From positions 1 to 64,000 of the forward strand of contig CAYZUS010000010.1 of the NCBI GenBank assembly GCA_964481885.1: DNA of 64,000 nt. Direction: 5' to 3'. The notes below the pieces were generated by a model. It ran no database searches, was not told the DNA's origin, and was given only the letters and a program-made list of their open reading frames with translations. The position numbers and the translations under genes are program-made. The DNA is from Fen731 sp964481885. GTDB lineage: Bacteria; Actinomycetota; Humimicrobiia; Humimicrobiales; Humimicrobiaceae. Shown piece by piece: positions 52,124 through 61,110 of the stretch (its first letter is position 1; each line of letters begins with the position of its first letter).

Positions 52124-55100
52124 ATGGCTACAGCTATAGAAAACCTGAAAAGTATCAAACAGAATGCTATACAGGACCTTATTGAAAAAGGTCTGCTGTC
52201 TGCCACTCGAATTTATGTGGGTATGTCCACTTGCGAGATTGCAGCCGGAAGCAAAGATGTATGGGATACTTTTCAGAAAGAAATCGCAGACAATTCAATA
52301 AAAGATGTACAGTTAAAACAGAAAGGTTGTGCGGGCAGATGCAATCTTGAACCGACTGTTGAAGTTTTACAGGCGGGAAAGGTACCTTTCAAGTACATAA
52401 ACGTAAACAGTGAAAAAGCAAAAGAGATTATAAAAAAACACCTTCTCGAAAACAGCGCCCAGTCTGCAGAAAGATCAGTAAATTTAAAAACGGATCCTTT
52501 TGTACTGACTGACAGGTCAAAGTTTGTCTTCGGAGATGTTGATTTTTTCAGCAAACAAAAAAGAATAACACTTAGAAACTGTGGGATCATTGATCCTGAA
52601 AGCATAGATGATTATTTATCAGTAAGAGGCTATGAATCCCTGGCCAAAGTTCTTACAGATTATACTCCGGGACAGGTCGTGGAAGAGATAACAAAGTCCG
52701 GCTTAAGAGGCAGAGGCGGCGGCGGTTTCCCAACAGGACTTAAATGGAAGCTTGTCGCAAAAGAAGAAGAAAAGGAAAAATATGTAATCTGTAACGCAGA
52801 TGAGGGTGACCCGGGTGCATTTATGGACAGAAGTGCCCTTGAAGGAGATCCGCATATCGTCATTGAGGGAATGGTGATTGCCGGCTATGCAGTAGGCGCA
52901 AAAAAAGGTTTTGTCTATATCAGGGCCGAATATCCTCTTGCAATTGAAAGGTTAAGAATAGCAATAAAAGATGCTGAAAAGAATGGTTTCCTGGGTAAAA
53001 ATATTCTTGGAACAGATTTTAGCTTTGATATAGAGCTTGTACTTGGTGCAGGCGCATTTGTTTGCGGCGAAGAAACCGCGCTGATACACTCGATAGAGGG
53101 TGGCAGAGGCGTCCCGACTACCAAACCTCCTTATCCTGCGGTAAGCGGGCTTTGGAACAAGCCGACACTTATAAATAATGTGGAAACATTTGCAAATATT
53201 GGCGTTATAATCCTTGATGGTTATGAGAATTTTGCTTTAATCGGCACAGAAGAAAGCAAAGGTACCAAGGTTTTTGCGCTTTCAGGCAAGGTCAATAACA
53301 CAGGTCTTATCGAAGTTCCGATGGGAATTACTTTAAGGGAGATTGTTTATGATATTGGCGGCGGAATAAAAGATAATAAGAAATTCAAGGCATTGCTGAC
53401 AGGCGGACCTTCCGGAGGCTGTATTCCTGAGGAATTTCTTGACAGTAAAGTAGATTATGATTCATTAAAGGCACTTGGCTCGATAATGGGCTCCGGTGGA
53501 ATGATAGTGCTTGATGAAGATGATTGCATGATAGACATTGCAAGGTATTTTCTTGAGTTTACTCAAAACGAATCCTGCGGCAAATGTACGCCCTGCCGTG
53601 AAGGGACCAAAAGAATGCTTGAGATACTTACCAGGATAACTTCCGGAAAAGGGGAAGAAATAGATATTGAAAATCTGATGCGACTTGCCAATCTTATAAA
53701 AAAGACTGCACTTTGCGGACTCGGACAATCTGCGCCTAACCCGGTACTGACAACAATGAAGTATTTTAAAAATGAATACGACGAACATGTGAAGTTGAAA
53801 AAATGTACTGCTGCAGTTTGCAAGGGAATAATCTCATCACCGTGCCAGCATTCATGCTTTATCGGCGGCAGCGGGATACCTTCCTATATAGGCCTTATAG
53901 CTCAGGAAAAATTTGATAAAGCAGTAAAGATACTTTACAGCGAAAATCCTCTGCCAATTATATGCGGAAGGGTATGCCACCATCCGTGTGAAAGCAAATG
54001 CAGAAGAGGAAAGATAGACAAACCTATAGCAATCAGGGAAATAAAAAGATTTCTTACCGATTATGCCATGGAAAATAAGATGGATGGCATGCCGGTTCCC
54101 GGTACAGTAAAAGAAGGAAAAGTGGCCATCATCGGTTCCGGCCCCTCCGGACTTACATGCGCCTACTATCTTGCGCTTGAAGGTTATAAAGTTACTATTT
54201 TTGAAAAACTACCTGTCGCAGGGGGGATGCTTGCTGTTGCAATACCTGAATACAGGCTTCCAAAAGCATTACTGCAATACGAGATAAACAATATCCTAAG
54301 CCTCGGAGTTGAGCTTAAGTTAAATACTGAGATTGGAAAAGACATAAGTTTTTCGGATCTCAAAAAAGAGTTTAAAGCGATATTTATTGCAGCAGGCGCA
54401 CACAAAGGACTGAAACTTTCGATACCGGGTGAAGATTTGCCCGGTGTTATGGATGCAGTTGACCTGCTCAGAGATATAAACCTTGGGAAAAAAGTAAATA
54501 TTGGAGAGAGAGCAGCTGTCATTGGCGGTGGAAATGCTGCAATCGATGCAGTAAGGACGCTTTCGAGACTTGGCGTAAAAGCCAGCCTTCTATACAGGAG
54601 GACAAAAAATGAAATGCCTGCATGGCAGGAAGAGGTAGATGAAGCCATAAATGAAGGTATCGACATACAATACCTTGTCGCACCGGTCAGGGCGATTGCA
54701 GAAAATGGCAGAATCAAAAAACTTGAGTGTATCAGGATGGAGCTTGGTGACATTGATAAAAGTGGCAGGAGAAGGCCCGTTCCAAAGCAGGGCTCTGAAT
54801 TTATAATTGAGATAGATACGCTTGTGCCGGCCATAAGCCAGGAACCTGATATTGAATTTATTTCAAATGAAAAAAATGGAATAAAGCTTTCGAAATGGAA
54901 AACCATAGAGGTTAATGAAGAAACTTACTATACAGGAGCGGACGGTATTTTTGCAGGCGGAGATGTTGTTCTTGGTCCCAAAACAGTTACCGAAGCCATG
55001 TCACACGGAAAAGTAGCTGCCCTGATGATAGACAAATACATAAAGGGTGAAGAACTTACAAGGAAATACAGCGTTACAAAGCCTGCTGCTGATGTTGCCA

Positions 55101-55273
55101 TTATTGAAATGACTGAAGAGGAAATCGAGAGTCTTGAAAGATTTGACGTACCAATGCTTGAAATGGCACAAAGAAAAGGCAATTTTATTGAAACAGAACT
55201 AGGGTTTTCCATGCACCAGGCTGTATGTGAAGCAAAGCACTGCTTAAGGTGCGATAAGGAGGAAAAAGAATAA
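52124..55273 (+). CDS. hydB: Bifurcating hydrogenase subunit HydB fused to a GltD-like NADPH module
   Basis: This 1049-residue flavoprotein oxidises or reduces pyridine nucleotide for HydA. Residues 25-110 are a thioredoxin-like [2Fe-2S] domain (STCEIAAGS, KGCAGRCNLEPT). Residues 125-565 are NuoF-like: FMN/NADH site SGLRGRGGGGFPTG and CNADEGDPGAFMDR, SLBB, and ESCGKCTPCREGT with LCGLGQSAPNP. The remainder is a GltD/NfnB-type module: 4Fe-4S Cys sets (SPCQHSC, CGRVCHHPCESKC), FAD site IIGSGPSGLTCAYYLA, NADPH site IGGGNAAIDAVRTL with LYRRTKNEMPAW, and GADGIFAGGDVVLGPKTV. The 2[4Fe-4S] tail of Thermotoga HydB is replaced. The stop overlaps the hydA start. Confidence 0.94.
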   Translation: MATAIENLKSIKQNAIQDLIEKGLLSATRIYVGMSTCEIAAGSKDVWDTFQKEIADNSIKDVQLKQKGCAGRCNLEPTVEVLQAGKVPFKYINVNSEKAKEIIKKHLLENSAQSAERSVNLKTDPFVLTDRSKFVFGDVDFFSKQKRITLRNCGIIDPESIDDYLSVRGYESLAKVLTDYTPGQVVEEITKSGLRGRGGGGFPTGLKWKLVAKEEEKEKYVICNADEGDPGAFMDRSALEGDPHIVIEGMVIAGYAVGAKKGFVYIRAEYPLAIERLRIAIKDAEKNGFLGKNILGTDFSFDIELVLGAGAFVCGEETALIHSIEGGRGVPTTKPPYPAVSGLWNKPTLINNVETFANIGVIILDGYENFALIGTEESKGTKVFALSGKVNNTGLIEVPMGITLREIVYDIGGGIKDNKKFKALLTGGPSGGCIPEEFLDSKVDYDSLKALGSIMGSGGMIVLDEDDCMIDIARYFLEFTQNESCGKCTPCREGTKRMLEILTRITSGKGEEIDIENLMRLANLIKKTALCGLGQSAPNPVLTTMKYFKNEYDEHVKLKKCTAAVCKGIISSPCQHSCFIGGSGIPSYIGLIAQEKFDKAVKILYSENPLPIICGRVCHHPCESKCRRGKIDKPIAIREIKRFLTDYAMENKMDGMPVPGTVKEGKVAIIGSGPSGLTCAYYLALEGYKVTIFEKLPVAGGMLAVAIPEYRLPKALLQYEINNILSLGVELKLNTEIGKDISFSDLKKEFKAIFIAAGAHKGLKLSIPGEDLPGVMDAVDLLRDINLGKKVNIGERAAVIGGGNAAIDAVRTLSRLGVKASLLYRRTKNEMPAWQEEVDEAINEGIDIQYLVAPVRAIAENGRIKKLECIRMELGDIDKSGRRRPVPKQGSEFIIEIDTLVPAISQEPDIEFISNEKNGIKLSKWKTIEVNEETYYTGADGIFAGGDVVLGPKTVTEAMSHGKVAALMIDKYIKGEELTRKYSVTKPAADVAIIEMTEEEIESLERFDVPMLEMAQRKGNFIETELGFSMHQAVCEAKHCLRCDKEEKE

Positions 55274-57033
55274 TGAGCGACACTATAAAAATTAATGTAA
55301 ATAACAAGGATTACGATGTTGAATCCGGCCAGACAATTATGCAGGCCCTTGACAAAATAGGCTTTCACCTTCCAAGGCTGTGTTATCATCCAAAGCTTTC
55401 AGTTGAAGGCGCATGCAGGATATGTATTGTAGAGGTAGAAGGCGCTGCAAATTATGTTACAAGCTGCACTTCAAAAGTTGTTGAAGGAATGAAGGTAAAG
55501 ACAAATACTGCAGATTTAAGAAAAGCAAGAAGAGATTTGCTGGAGCTGATTTTGGATAACCATCCGATTGACTGCAATACCTGTGAAAGGGACAGCAACT
55601 GTGAACTTCAGGGACTTTCCAGGTCAATTGGCATTAAAAAGAGGCATTTTACCGGTGAAAAGAAGCTTTATGATATAGATCTTTCATCGCCGTCAGTTAC
55701 AAGGGACCCCAATAAATGCATCCTTTGCGGAAGATGTGTAAGGCTTTGTGCAGAGATTCAGGGTGTCAATGCAATAAACTTTGCCGGCAGGGGATTTAAC
55801 AGTGTGGTTATGACCGCATACAACAATCCCATAAGCAGCTCGGTCTGCATAAATTGCGGCCAGTGCATAAATGTATGCCCAACTGCTGCTCTTTCTGAAA
55901 AATACTATACTGTAGAGCTTTTCAGGGAGTTGTCCAGCGATAAAAAACTGAAAATAGTACAGGTTGCGCCTGCTGTAAGGGCAGCAATAGGGGAAGCGTT
56001 TGGATTTCCTGCAGGAACCAATTTTGAAAAACAGACGGTAGCTGCACTCAGAAAACTCGGTTTTGACCTTGTATTTGATACACAGTTTTCTGCCGATCTG
56101 ACTATTATGGAAGAAGGCTATGAATTTCTGGAAAGATATACCACAGGAAAAAATCTTCCAATGATTACATCATGTTCGCCGGCCTGGATAAAGTATGCTG
56201 AGCAGTTCCATCCTGATATACTGCCGAATATATCAACCTGCAAGTCTCCGATGAGCATGCAGAGCTCCGTGCTAAAGACTTATTATGCACAGAAGAGGGG
56301 CATTGACCCAAAAGATATATTAAGCGTTGCCATAATGCCATGCACAGCAAAGAAATATGAGGCCGAAAGAGAAGAACTCAGCCTTGACGGCGTAAAGCTT
56401 ACAGACATAGTAGTGACGACAAGAGAAATCGCATGGATGATAAAATCAGCTGGAATTGATTTGTCAAAAACTGAAGGTGAAGAATTTGATAATCTTTTCG
56501 GGTTCTCAAGCGGCGCCGCCACCATTTTCGGTGTAACAGGCGGAGTAATGGAAGCAGCCCTAAGAACAGCTTATGAAGTATATATGGGTGAGTCAATCAT
56601 TGATATAGAGTTTTCAGATCTGCGTGGTTTCAAGGGAATAAAGGAAGCAAAAGTCATGCTGGGAGATAAAGAAGTCAGGGTGGCAGTTGCGCATGGCCTT
56701 GGAAATGCAAATACAGTAATTGATATGATAAAAGAAGATCCGAACAGGTTTCATTTTATTGAGATAATGTCTTGTCCCGGAGGATGTATTAACGGCGGAG
56801 GGCAGCCCTATGCCGGTTCAGAATACGTTGCTTTGGACGAAGAATTTCTCAAGAAAAGGGCAAGTGTTTTATATTCGCTGGACAGGGCCAAAACTATAAG
56901 AAGAAGCCACGAAAATCCTGAGGTTCAGAGAATATACAAGGAATTTTTCGAAAGACCTTTGGGTCCAAAATCGCATAAAATCCTGCATACACATTATAAG
57001 CAGAAATATCCGACCGGTGTGTACAAGAAATAA
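55273..57033 (+). CDS. hydA: [FeFe] hydrogenase catalytic subunit HydA
   Basis: HydA makes or consumes H2 in the bifurcating complex. The 586-residue protein has a [2Fe-2S] ferredoxin domain (PRLCYHPKLSVEGACRICIV), a His-Cys3 cluster (NHPIDCNTCERDSNCELQ), two [4Fe-4S] clusters (CILCGRCVRLC, CINCGQCINVCP) and the H-cluster domain: L1 TSCSPAW (usual form TSCCPxW), L2 MPCTAKKYEAE and L3 EIMSCPGGCINGGGQP. It starts on the last base of the hydB stop (ATG 55273). GGAGG-like sequence inside the hydB end serves it. Confidence 0.96.
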   Translation: MSDTIKINVNNKDYDVESGQTIMQALDKIGFHLPRLCYHPKLSVEGACRICIVEVEGAANYVTSCTSKVVEGMKVKTNTADLRKARRDLLELILDNHPIDCNTCERDSNCELQGLSRSIGIKKRHFTGEKKLYDIDLSSPSVTRDPNKCILCGRCVRLCAEIQGVNAINFAGRGFNSVVMTAYNNPISSSVCINCGQCINVCPTAALSEKYYTVELFRELSSDKKLKIVQVAPAVRAAIGEAFGFPAGTNFEKQTVAALRKLGFDLVFDTQFSADLTIMEEGYEFLERYTTGKNLPMITSCSPAWIKYAEQFHPDILPNISTCKSPMSMQSSVLKTYYAQKRGIDPKDILSVAIMPCTAKKYEAEREELSLDGVKLTDIVVTTREIAWMIKSAGIDLSKTEGEEFDNLFGFSSGAATIFGVTGGVMEAALRTAYEVYMGESIIDIEFSDLRGFKGIKEAKVMLGDKEVRVAVAHGLGNANTVIDMIKEDPNRFHFIEIMSCPGGCINGGGQPYAGSEYVALDEEFLKKRASVLYSLDRAKTIRRSHENPEVQRIYKEFFERPLGPKSHKILHTHYKQKYPTGVYKK

Positions 57034-57237
57034 CCTGTTTTGCCAGAATTCGTTTTACTGACAGACAATATTGCCTGCCGGTTTGTCCGGAGATTAAATT
57101 AGAGGTTTGTCAGTAAGTTTGTTTGAAACAGCCTAAAAAAGATTGTGCACATGAGGTGGTTTTAGCTAAAGCGGGTGCAAAAGTTTTGTTGGAATTATTT
57201 TTAATTAAGTGAAAATTGTTAAGATAAGAGGTAAGAA

Positions 57238-57774
57238 ATGGAAAATGTTATACAAATAAGTGAAACTGACAGCAGTAAGAAATCAGAGCTTGTAAGTTTT
57301 ATTTCTGAAAAGCATGAAAAGGGTTATTATAACGCAGCACTGATGTCTATTCTTCATAAAGCGCAGGAAATTTACGGTTATATAAATGAGGAAGCCATAG
57401 ATACGATAAGTACTGAGATGGAAATACCTTCTGCGCGTATCTGGGGGATAGTGACTTTTTATCACTACTTTACATTGATTCCAAGAGGGAAATATATAAT
57501 ATCTGTTTGTCTTGGAACTGCATGCTATGTCAAAGGTTCAAAGCGTGTTCTAAACAAACTTAAAGAAATACTTGGTACCGAGCTTAACGAAACAACTTCG
57601 GATGGATTGTTTACAATTGAGGCAAAATACTGTCTTGGATGCTGTGGGTTGGCGCCGGTAATGATGATAAATGGCAAAGTATATGAAAAACTGACAACAA
57701 AGAAAATAGCGGCAGTTATACAGGAATTAAGGGCTGAAAACAGTTTGGACCTGGCCGCTGCTGCAGCAAATTAA
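57238..57774 (+). CDS. hydC: Bifurcating hydrogenase subunit HydC (NuoE-like)
   Basis: HydC carries a thioredoxin-like [2Fe-2S] cluster next to HydB. The 178-residue protein has a helical N-part (IPSARIWGIVTFYHYFTLIP) and the cluster Cys residues in CLGTACYVKG and AKYCLGCCGLAPVMMING. It is NuoE-like in length. A 204-base spacer separates it from hydA. AAGAGGTAAGA precedes the ATG. The order here is hydB-hydA-hydC, so the NuoE part comes last. Confidence 0.95.
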   Translation: MENVIQISETDSSKKSELVSFISEKHEKGYYNAALMSILHKAQEIYGYINEEAIDTISTEMEIPSARIWGIVTFYHYFTLIPRGKYIISVCLGTACYVKGSKRVLNKLKEILGTELNETTSDGLFTIEAKYCLGCCGLAPVMMINGKVYEKLTTKKIAAVIQELRAENSLDLAAAAAN

Positions 57775-57933
57775 TAAAAATTTCTTGAAGCGAATACTGT
57801 TTTGATAGAAATTTACAATTATATTTGTAGAAATTGTTACATTCTTTATTAATAATTTTGCAGTTTTTGTTTGTTTAAATTTAAATAATTTAGTATCTTA
57901 ATAAAAGTTTAATTTTACAGGAGGTATATCCAA

Positions 57934-58320
57934 ATGAGTGGAAAAAAAATTCTTATTATTGACGATGATCCGGATTTTGTAGATTCGATAAGAGCGGTGC
58001 TTGAAGCAAGAGATTATAAAGTTGAATCTGCTCCTGATGGAACAGAAGGTTTTAAAAAAGCAAAGGAAATAATTCCTAACCTTATAATTCTTGACGTAAT
58101 GATGACAAAAAATACTGAAGGTTTTGAGGTAAGCAGGGAATTTCAAAAAGACCCTGATTTAAAATCAGTTCCAATAATAATGATTACAGGCATCAGGGAA
58201 CAGATGAACCTGGCTTTTGGTTTTGAGCCCGATGGCACATGGCTCCCGGTCAAGGCTGTTCTTGAAAAAACAATAAAACCCGATCAGCTTTTGGCAAAGG
58301 TTGCAGAGTTCATTAATTAG
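57934..58320 (+). CDS. Single-domain response regulator between the two hydrogenase operons
   Basis: The 128-residue receiver has IIDDDPDFVDSI, LIILDVMMTKNTEGFEVSRE (phospho-acceptor Asp about residue 54), IIMITGIRE and a Lys in VLEKTIKPDQL. A loop of about 12 extra residues (NLAFGFEPDGTWLPVK) lies before the Lys. No output domain is present. ACAGGAGG precedes the ATG. Its place between hydC and the [NiFe] operon suggests partnership with the kinase at 51258 (inference). Confidence 0.92.
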   Translation: MSGKKILIIDDDPDFVDSIRAVLEARDYKVESAPDGTEGFKKAKEIIPNLIILDVMMTKNTEGFEVSREFQKDPDLKSVPIIMITGIREQMNLAFGFEPDGTWLPVKAVLEKTIKPDQLLAKVAEFIN

Positions 58321-58446
58321 TAACAAGTTATTGATAAAAAATCAGAGTTCTCTAAAAGATACTGACAGGTTCAATGATTTTGTTGAATGGATTTATAATT
58401 GAAGTATATCTCTAACAAAGTATTTATAATTTAAGAAGGGAGTCCA

Positions 58447-59475
58447 ATGCTTTATAAAGTTCTGGACAAGAATAATTACAGGGATTTCTTATCCGGCCTT
58501 ATTAAGAGTTACAATGTTACGGGGCCAAAGAAAATAAATAATTTCCTTCACGATTTTGTACCGATTAAAAATGTTGAAGAAATCGATACGGGATACTTAA
58601 AAACAACACTTCCTCCAGCCAAAAAAATATTGTTTCCATCCAAAGAAGGGCTTGTCAGCTATACCACAGATACTATCAAAACAGAATCTCTAAATAACAG
58701 CGAAGAACTGATACTTTTTGGTATAAATGCCTGGGATTTAAACGGGATGAATTTTCTTGACAAAATATTTACCACAGATTTCATAGATGACAATTATGTG
58801 GAAAAAAGAAACAAATTAATTGTTATCGGAATGGATACCACACCTTCTGAAACTAATTTTGCCGTAGAAATGGGTGCTTCTTATGCAAAATCCGGCTTTG
58901 ATCTTTTCATGACAGATATCGGAAGCAAATACTTTATCAGGGTCGCCACACCAAAAGGGACAGAGCTTTTGTTAAAATACGCAAAAGTAAGTGAAGCTCT
59001 TACTGCAGATTTCAATGCCTACGATAAGTTTACAGAGGAATATGCCGGCAAGTTTAAAGTTTCTGCTGATCTAGGTAATTTCCATGAAAATTTCGAAGTA
59101 ACATATAGTAAAAATGATCTCTGGGAAGGTCTTTCAAAAAACTGTTTTTCCTGTGGTTCATGCAACCTTGTATGCCCAACCTGTTTTTGTTTTAACGTTA
59201 AAGATGATATGAAAATAGATTTAAAGACAGGCATCAAATCGCGTGAATGGGACTCCTGCATGATTCCCGATTACGGACTTGTTGCAGGCGGCCATAATTT
59301 CAGGCCCACAAAAGCGAACAGGCTGAAACAGCGCTACAGGTGCAAGCTTAAAACATTCGTTGATAAATTTGGCAGTTATTCCTGCGTCGGATGTGGAAGA
59401 TGTGCTGAAGCCTGCCTTGCCAAAATAAATATTTGTGAAGATATTAATGCAATAAAGAAAGAGGTGAGTTTGTAA
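58447..59475 (+). CDS. hyhB: [NiFe] hydrogenase iron-sulfur (beta) subunit
   Basis: The beta subunit of group 3b hydrogenases (sulfhydrogenase type) carries [4Fe-4S] clusters passing electrons between the flavin and small subunits. The 342-residue protein has two cluster motifs near its C-terminus (CFSCGSCNLVCPTCFCF and CVGCGRCAEACLAKINIC) and the family N-terminal part (KKILFPSKEGL, ELILFGINAWDL). GAAGGGAG precedes the ATG. The gamma-subunit gene follows 2 bases after its stop. Confidence 0.92.
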   Translation: MLYKVLDKNNYRDFLSGLIKSYNVTGPKKINNFLHDFVPIKNVEEIDTGYLKTTLPPAKKILFPSKEGLVSYTTDTIKTESLNNSEELILFGINAWDLNGMNFLDKIFTTDFIDDNYVEKRNKLIVIGMDTTPSETNFAVEMGASYAKSGFDLFMTDIGSKYFIRVATPKGTELLLKYAKVSEALTADFNAYDKFTEEYAGKFKVSADLGNFHENFEVTYSKNDLWEGLSKNCFSCGSCNLVCPTCFCFNVKDDMKIDLKTGIKSREWDSCMIPDYGLVAGGHNFRPTKANRLKQRYRCKLKTFVDKFGSYSCVGCGRCAEACLAKINICEDINAIKKEVSL

Positions 59476-59477
59476 AA

Positions 59478-60338
59478 ATGGTACAGCAAATGGCAGAAAA
59501 AACAAAAGACAAGCCTTTATATGTTCCCTACATAGCCACTATTACAGAAACTGAAAATCTCACCCCTACCGAAAAAAAATTTGTCATCCAGTTTGATGAT
59601 AAAGAAAAAAGAGAAAGTTTTACTTTTTTACCCGGACAATTTTTGGAGGTCACAGTTTTTGGAATCGGTGAGGCTCCATTTTCCATTCCTTCATCGCCAA
59701 ACCAGAAGGGTTCTTTTGAATTATGCGTAAGAAACATTGGAAGTGTCTCTGGTGCAATGCACAAAATGCAGGTCGGAGCCAAAATAGGGATAAGGGGACC
59801 ATTTGGAAAAGGCTATTTCCCATATGAGAAAATGAAGGGAAATAATGTTGTTATAATTGCAGGAGGACTAGGGCTGGCTCCGGTAAGATCACTTATTAAG
59901 CTTATTCTTGAGGATAGAAAAAGCTATAAGGGCGTAACACTGATATATGGTTGTGTTGAACCAAATCTTTTACTCTACAAAGATGAAGTGGCAGAATATC
60001 AAAAAAGAGATGACATCGACGTCCTTCTGACAGTTGACAGGCCTGATGAGAGCTGGAAGGAATCGGTTGGCGTATGCACAAACCTCATTCCGGGACTTAA
60101 GTATCTTCCTGAAGAGACTTATGCAGTTGTGTGCGGTCCGCCGATAATGTATAGATTTGTAATGATCGAACTTGAGGAAAAGAAATATAAACCGGAAAAT
60201 ATTTTTCTTGATATGGAAAGAAGAATGGAATGCGGAGTCGGCAAATGCAACCACTGCCATATTGGTGATAAATTATGCTGTGTTGATGGCCCGATATTCA
60301 GTTTATGGGAAATAAAGAATTTAAAGGAGGCATTATAA
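59478..60338 (+). CDS. hyhG: [NiFe] hydrogenase flavin (gamma) subunit
   Basis: This subunit binds FAD, NAD(P)H and a [2Fe-2S] cluster and exchanges electrons with pyridine nucleotide. The 286-residue protein has the FAD-binding barrel (FLPGQFLEVTVFGIGEAPFS), the nucleotide domain (VVIIAGGLGLAPVRSLIKLI, VVCGPPIMYRF) and the C-terminal cluster (MECGVGKCNHCHIGDKLCC). It resembles PyrK-like electron-transfer proteins, but context assigns it to the hydrogenase. GAGGTGA precedes the ATG. The small-subunit gene starts immediately after the stop. Confidence 0.94.
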   Translation: MVQQMAEKTKDKPLYVPYIATITETENLTPTEKKFVIQFDDKEKRESFTFLPGQFLEVTVFGIGEAPFSIPSSPNQKGSFELCVRNIGSVSGAMHKMQVGAKIGIRGPFGKGYFPYEKMKGNNVVIIAGGLGLAPVRSLIKLILEDRKSYKGVTLIYGCVEPNLLLYKDEVAEYQKRDDIDVLLTVDRPDESWKESVGVCTNLIPGLKYLPEETYAVVCGPPIMYRFVMIELEEKKYKPENIFLDMERRMECGVGKCNHCHIGDKLCCVDGPIFSLWEIKNLKEAL

Positions 60339-61088
60339 ATGAGTAAGCCAAAAGTTGGAGTATTTGGTCTGACAGGCTGTGGCGGATGCCAGCTTGAAAT
60401 ACTAAATCTTGAAGATCAGCTGATTGATTTTATTAGTGCCGTAGATATTGTACATTTTACCGAAGCAATTTCCGAGCATAGCGATACATATGATATTGCC
60501 CTGATTGAAGGCTCTGTTTCAACAATGCATGATGTCGAGAGGCTCGAGCACATCGGTAAAATCGCAAAAATTATTATTGCTGTTGGTGCTTGTGCATGCA
60601 CAGGCGGCCTGAATTGTCTTAAAAACTTATATGGCACTGAAAAGGCCAAAGAGCTTGTATATGGTGATAAAAAAGGATGGATAGATGCCATAGATACAAA
60701 ACCAATAAGTGAATATGTAAAAGTTGATTATCAGGCAAGGGGATGCCCTCCTACAAGATCTGAAATTGTAGATATAGTCAGTGCCCTGATAGTTGGTAAA
60801 GTTCCTGAGATACCAACATATCCTGTTTGCGTTGAGTGTAAAAGGCTTGGTAATACATGCCTTTATGAATTTGGAATCAGTTGTCTTGGGCCTGTTGCAA
60901 GAGCCGGATGCGACGCAAGGTGCCCAAGCGCAAAATCAGGCTGTGAAGCTTGCCGGGGATCTGTTGATAATCCGAACGTAAATGCTCAGAAAGAATTGCT
61001 TACCCAATACGGGCTTACAGTTGAGGATATTATGGAGGGTTTCAATCTTTATAATGCCTGTGTAAAAATAGAACAAAAATCTAAATAA
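60339..61088 (+). CDS. hyhS: [NiFe] hydrogenase small (delta) subunit
   Basis: The small subunit holds the iron-sulfur relay next to the active site. The 249-residue protein has LTGCGGCQLEIL, IEGSVSTMHDVERL, GACACTGGLNCLKN and the last two cluster sites (CVECKRLGNTCLYEF, CLGPVARAGCDARCPSAKSG). It lacks a Tat signal and a membrane tail, so it is cytoplasmic, as in group 3. AAAGGAGG lies just before the ATG, inside the end of the gamma gene. Confidence 0.95.
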   Translation: MSKPKVGVFGLTGCGGCQLEILNLEDQLIDFISAVDIVHFTEAISEHSDTYDIALIEGSVSTMHDVERLEHIGKIAKIIIAVGACACTGGLNCLKNLYGTEKAKELVYGDKKGWIDAIDTKPISEYVKVDYQARGCPPTRSEIVDIVSALIVGKVPEIPTYPVCVECKRLGNTCLYEFGISCLGPVARAGCDARCPSAKSGCEACRGSVDNPNVNAQKELLTQYGLTVEDIMEGFNLYNACVKIEQKSK

Positions 61089-61110
61089 TTATTTTTTGGA
61101 GGTCAATGAT

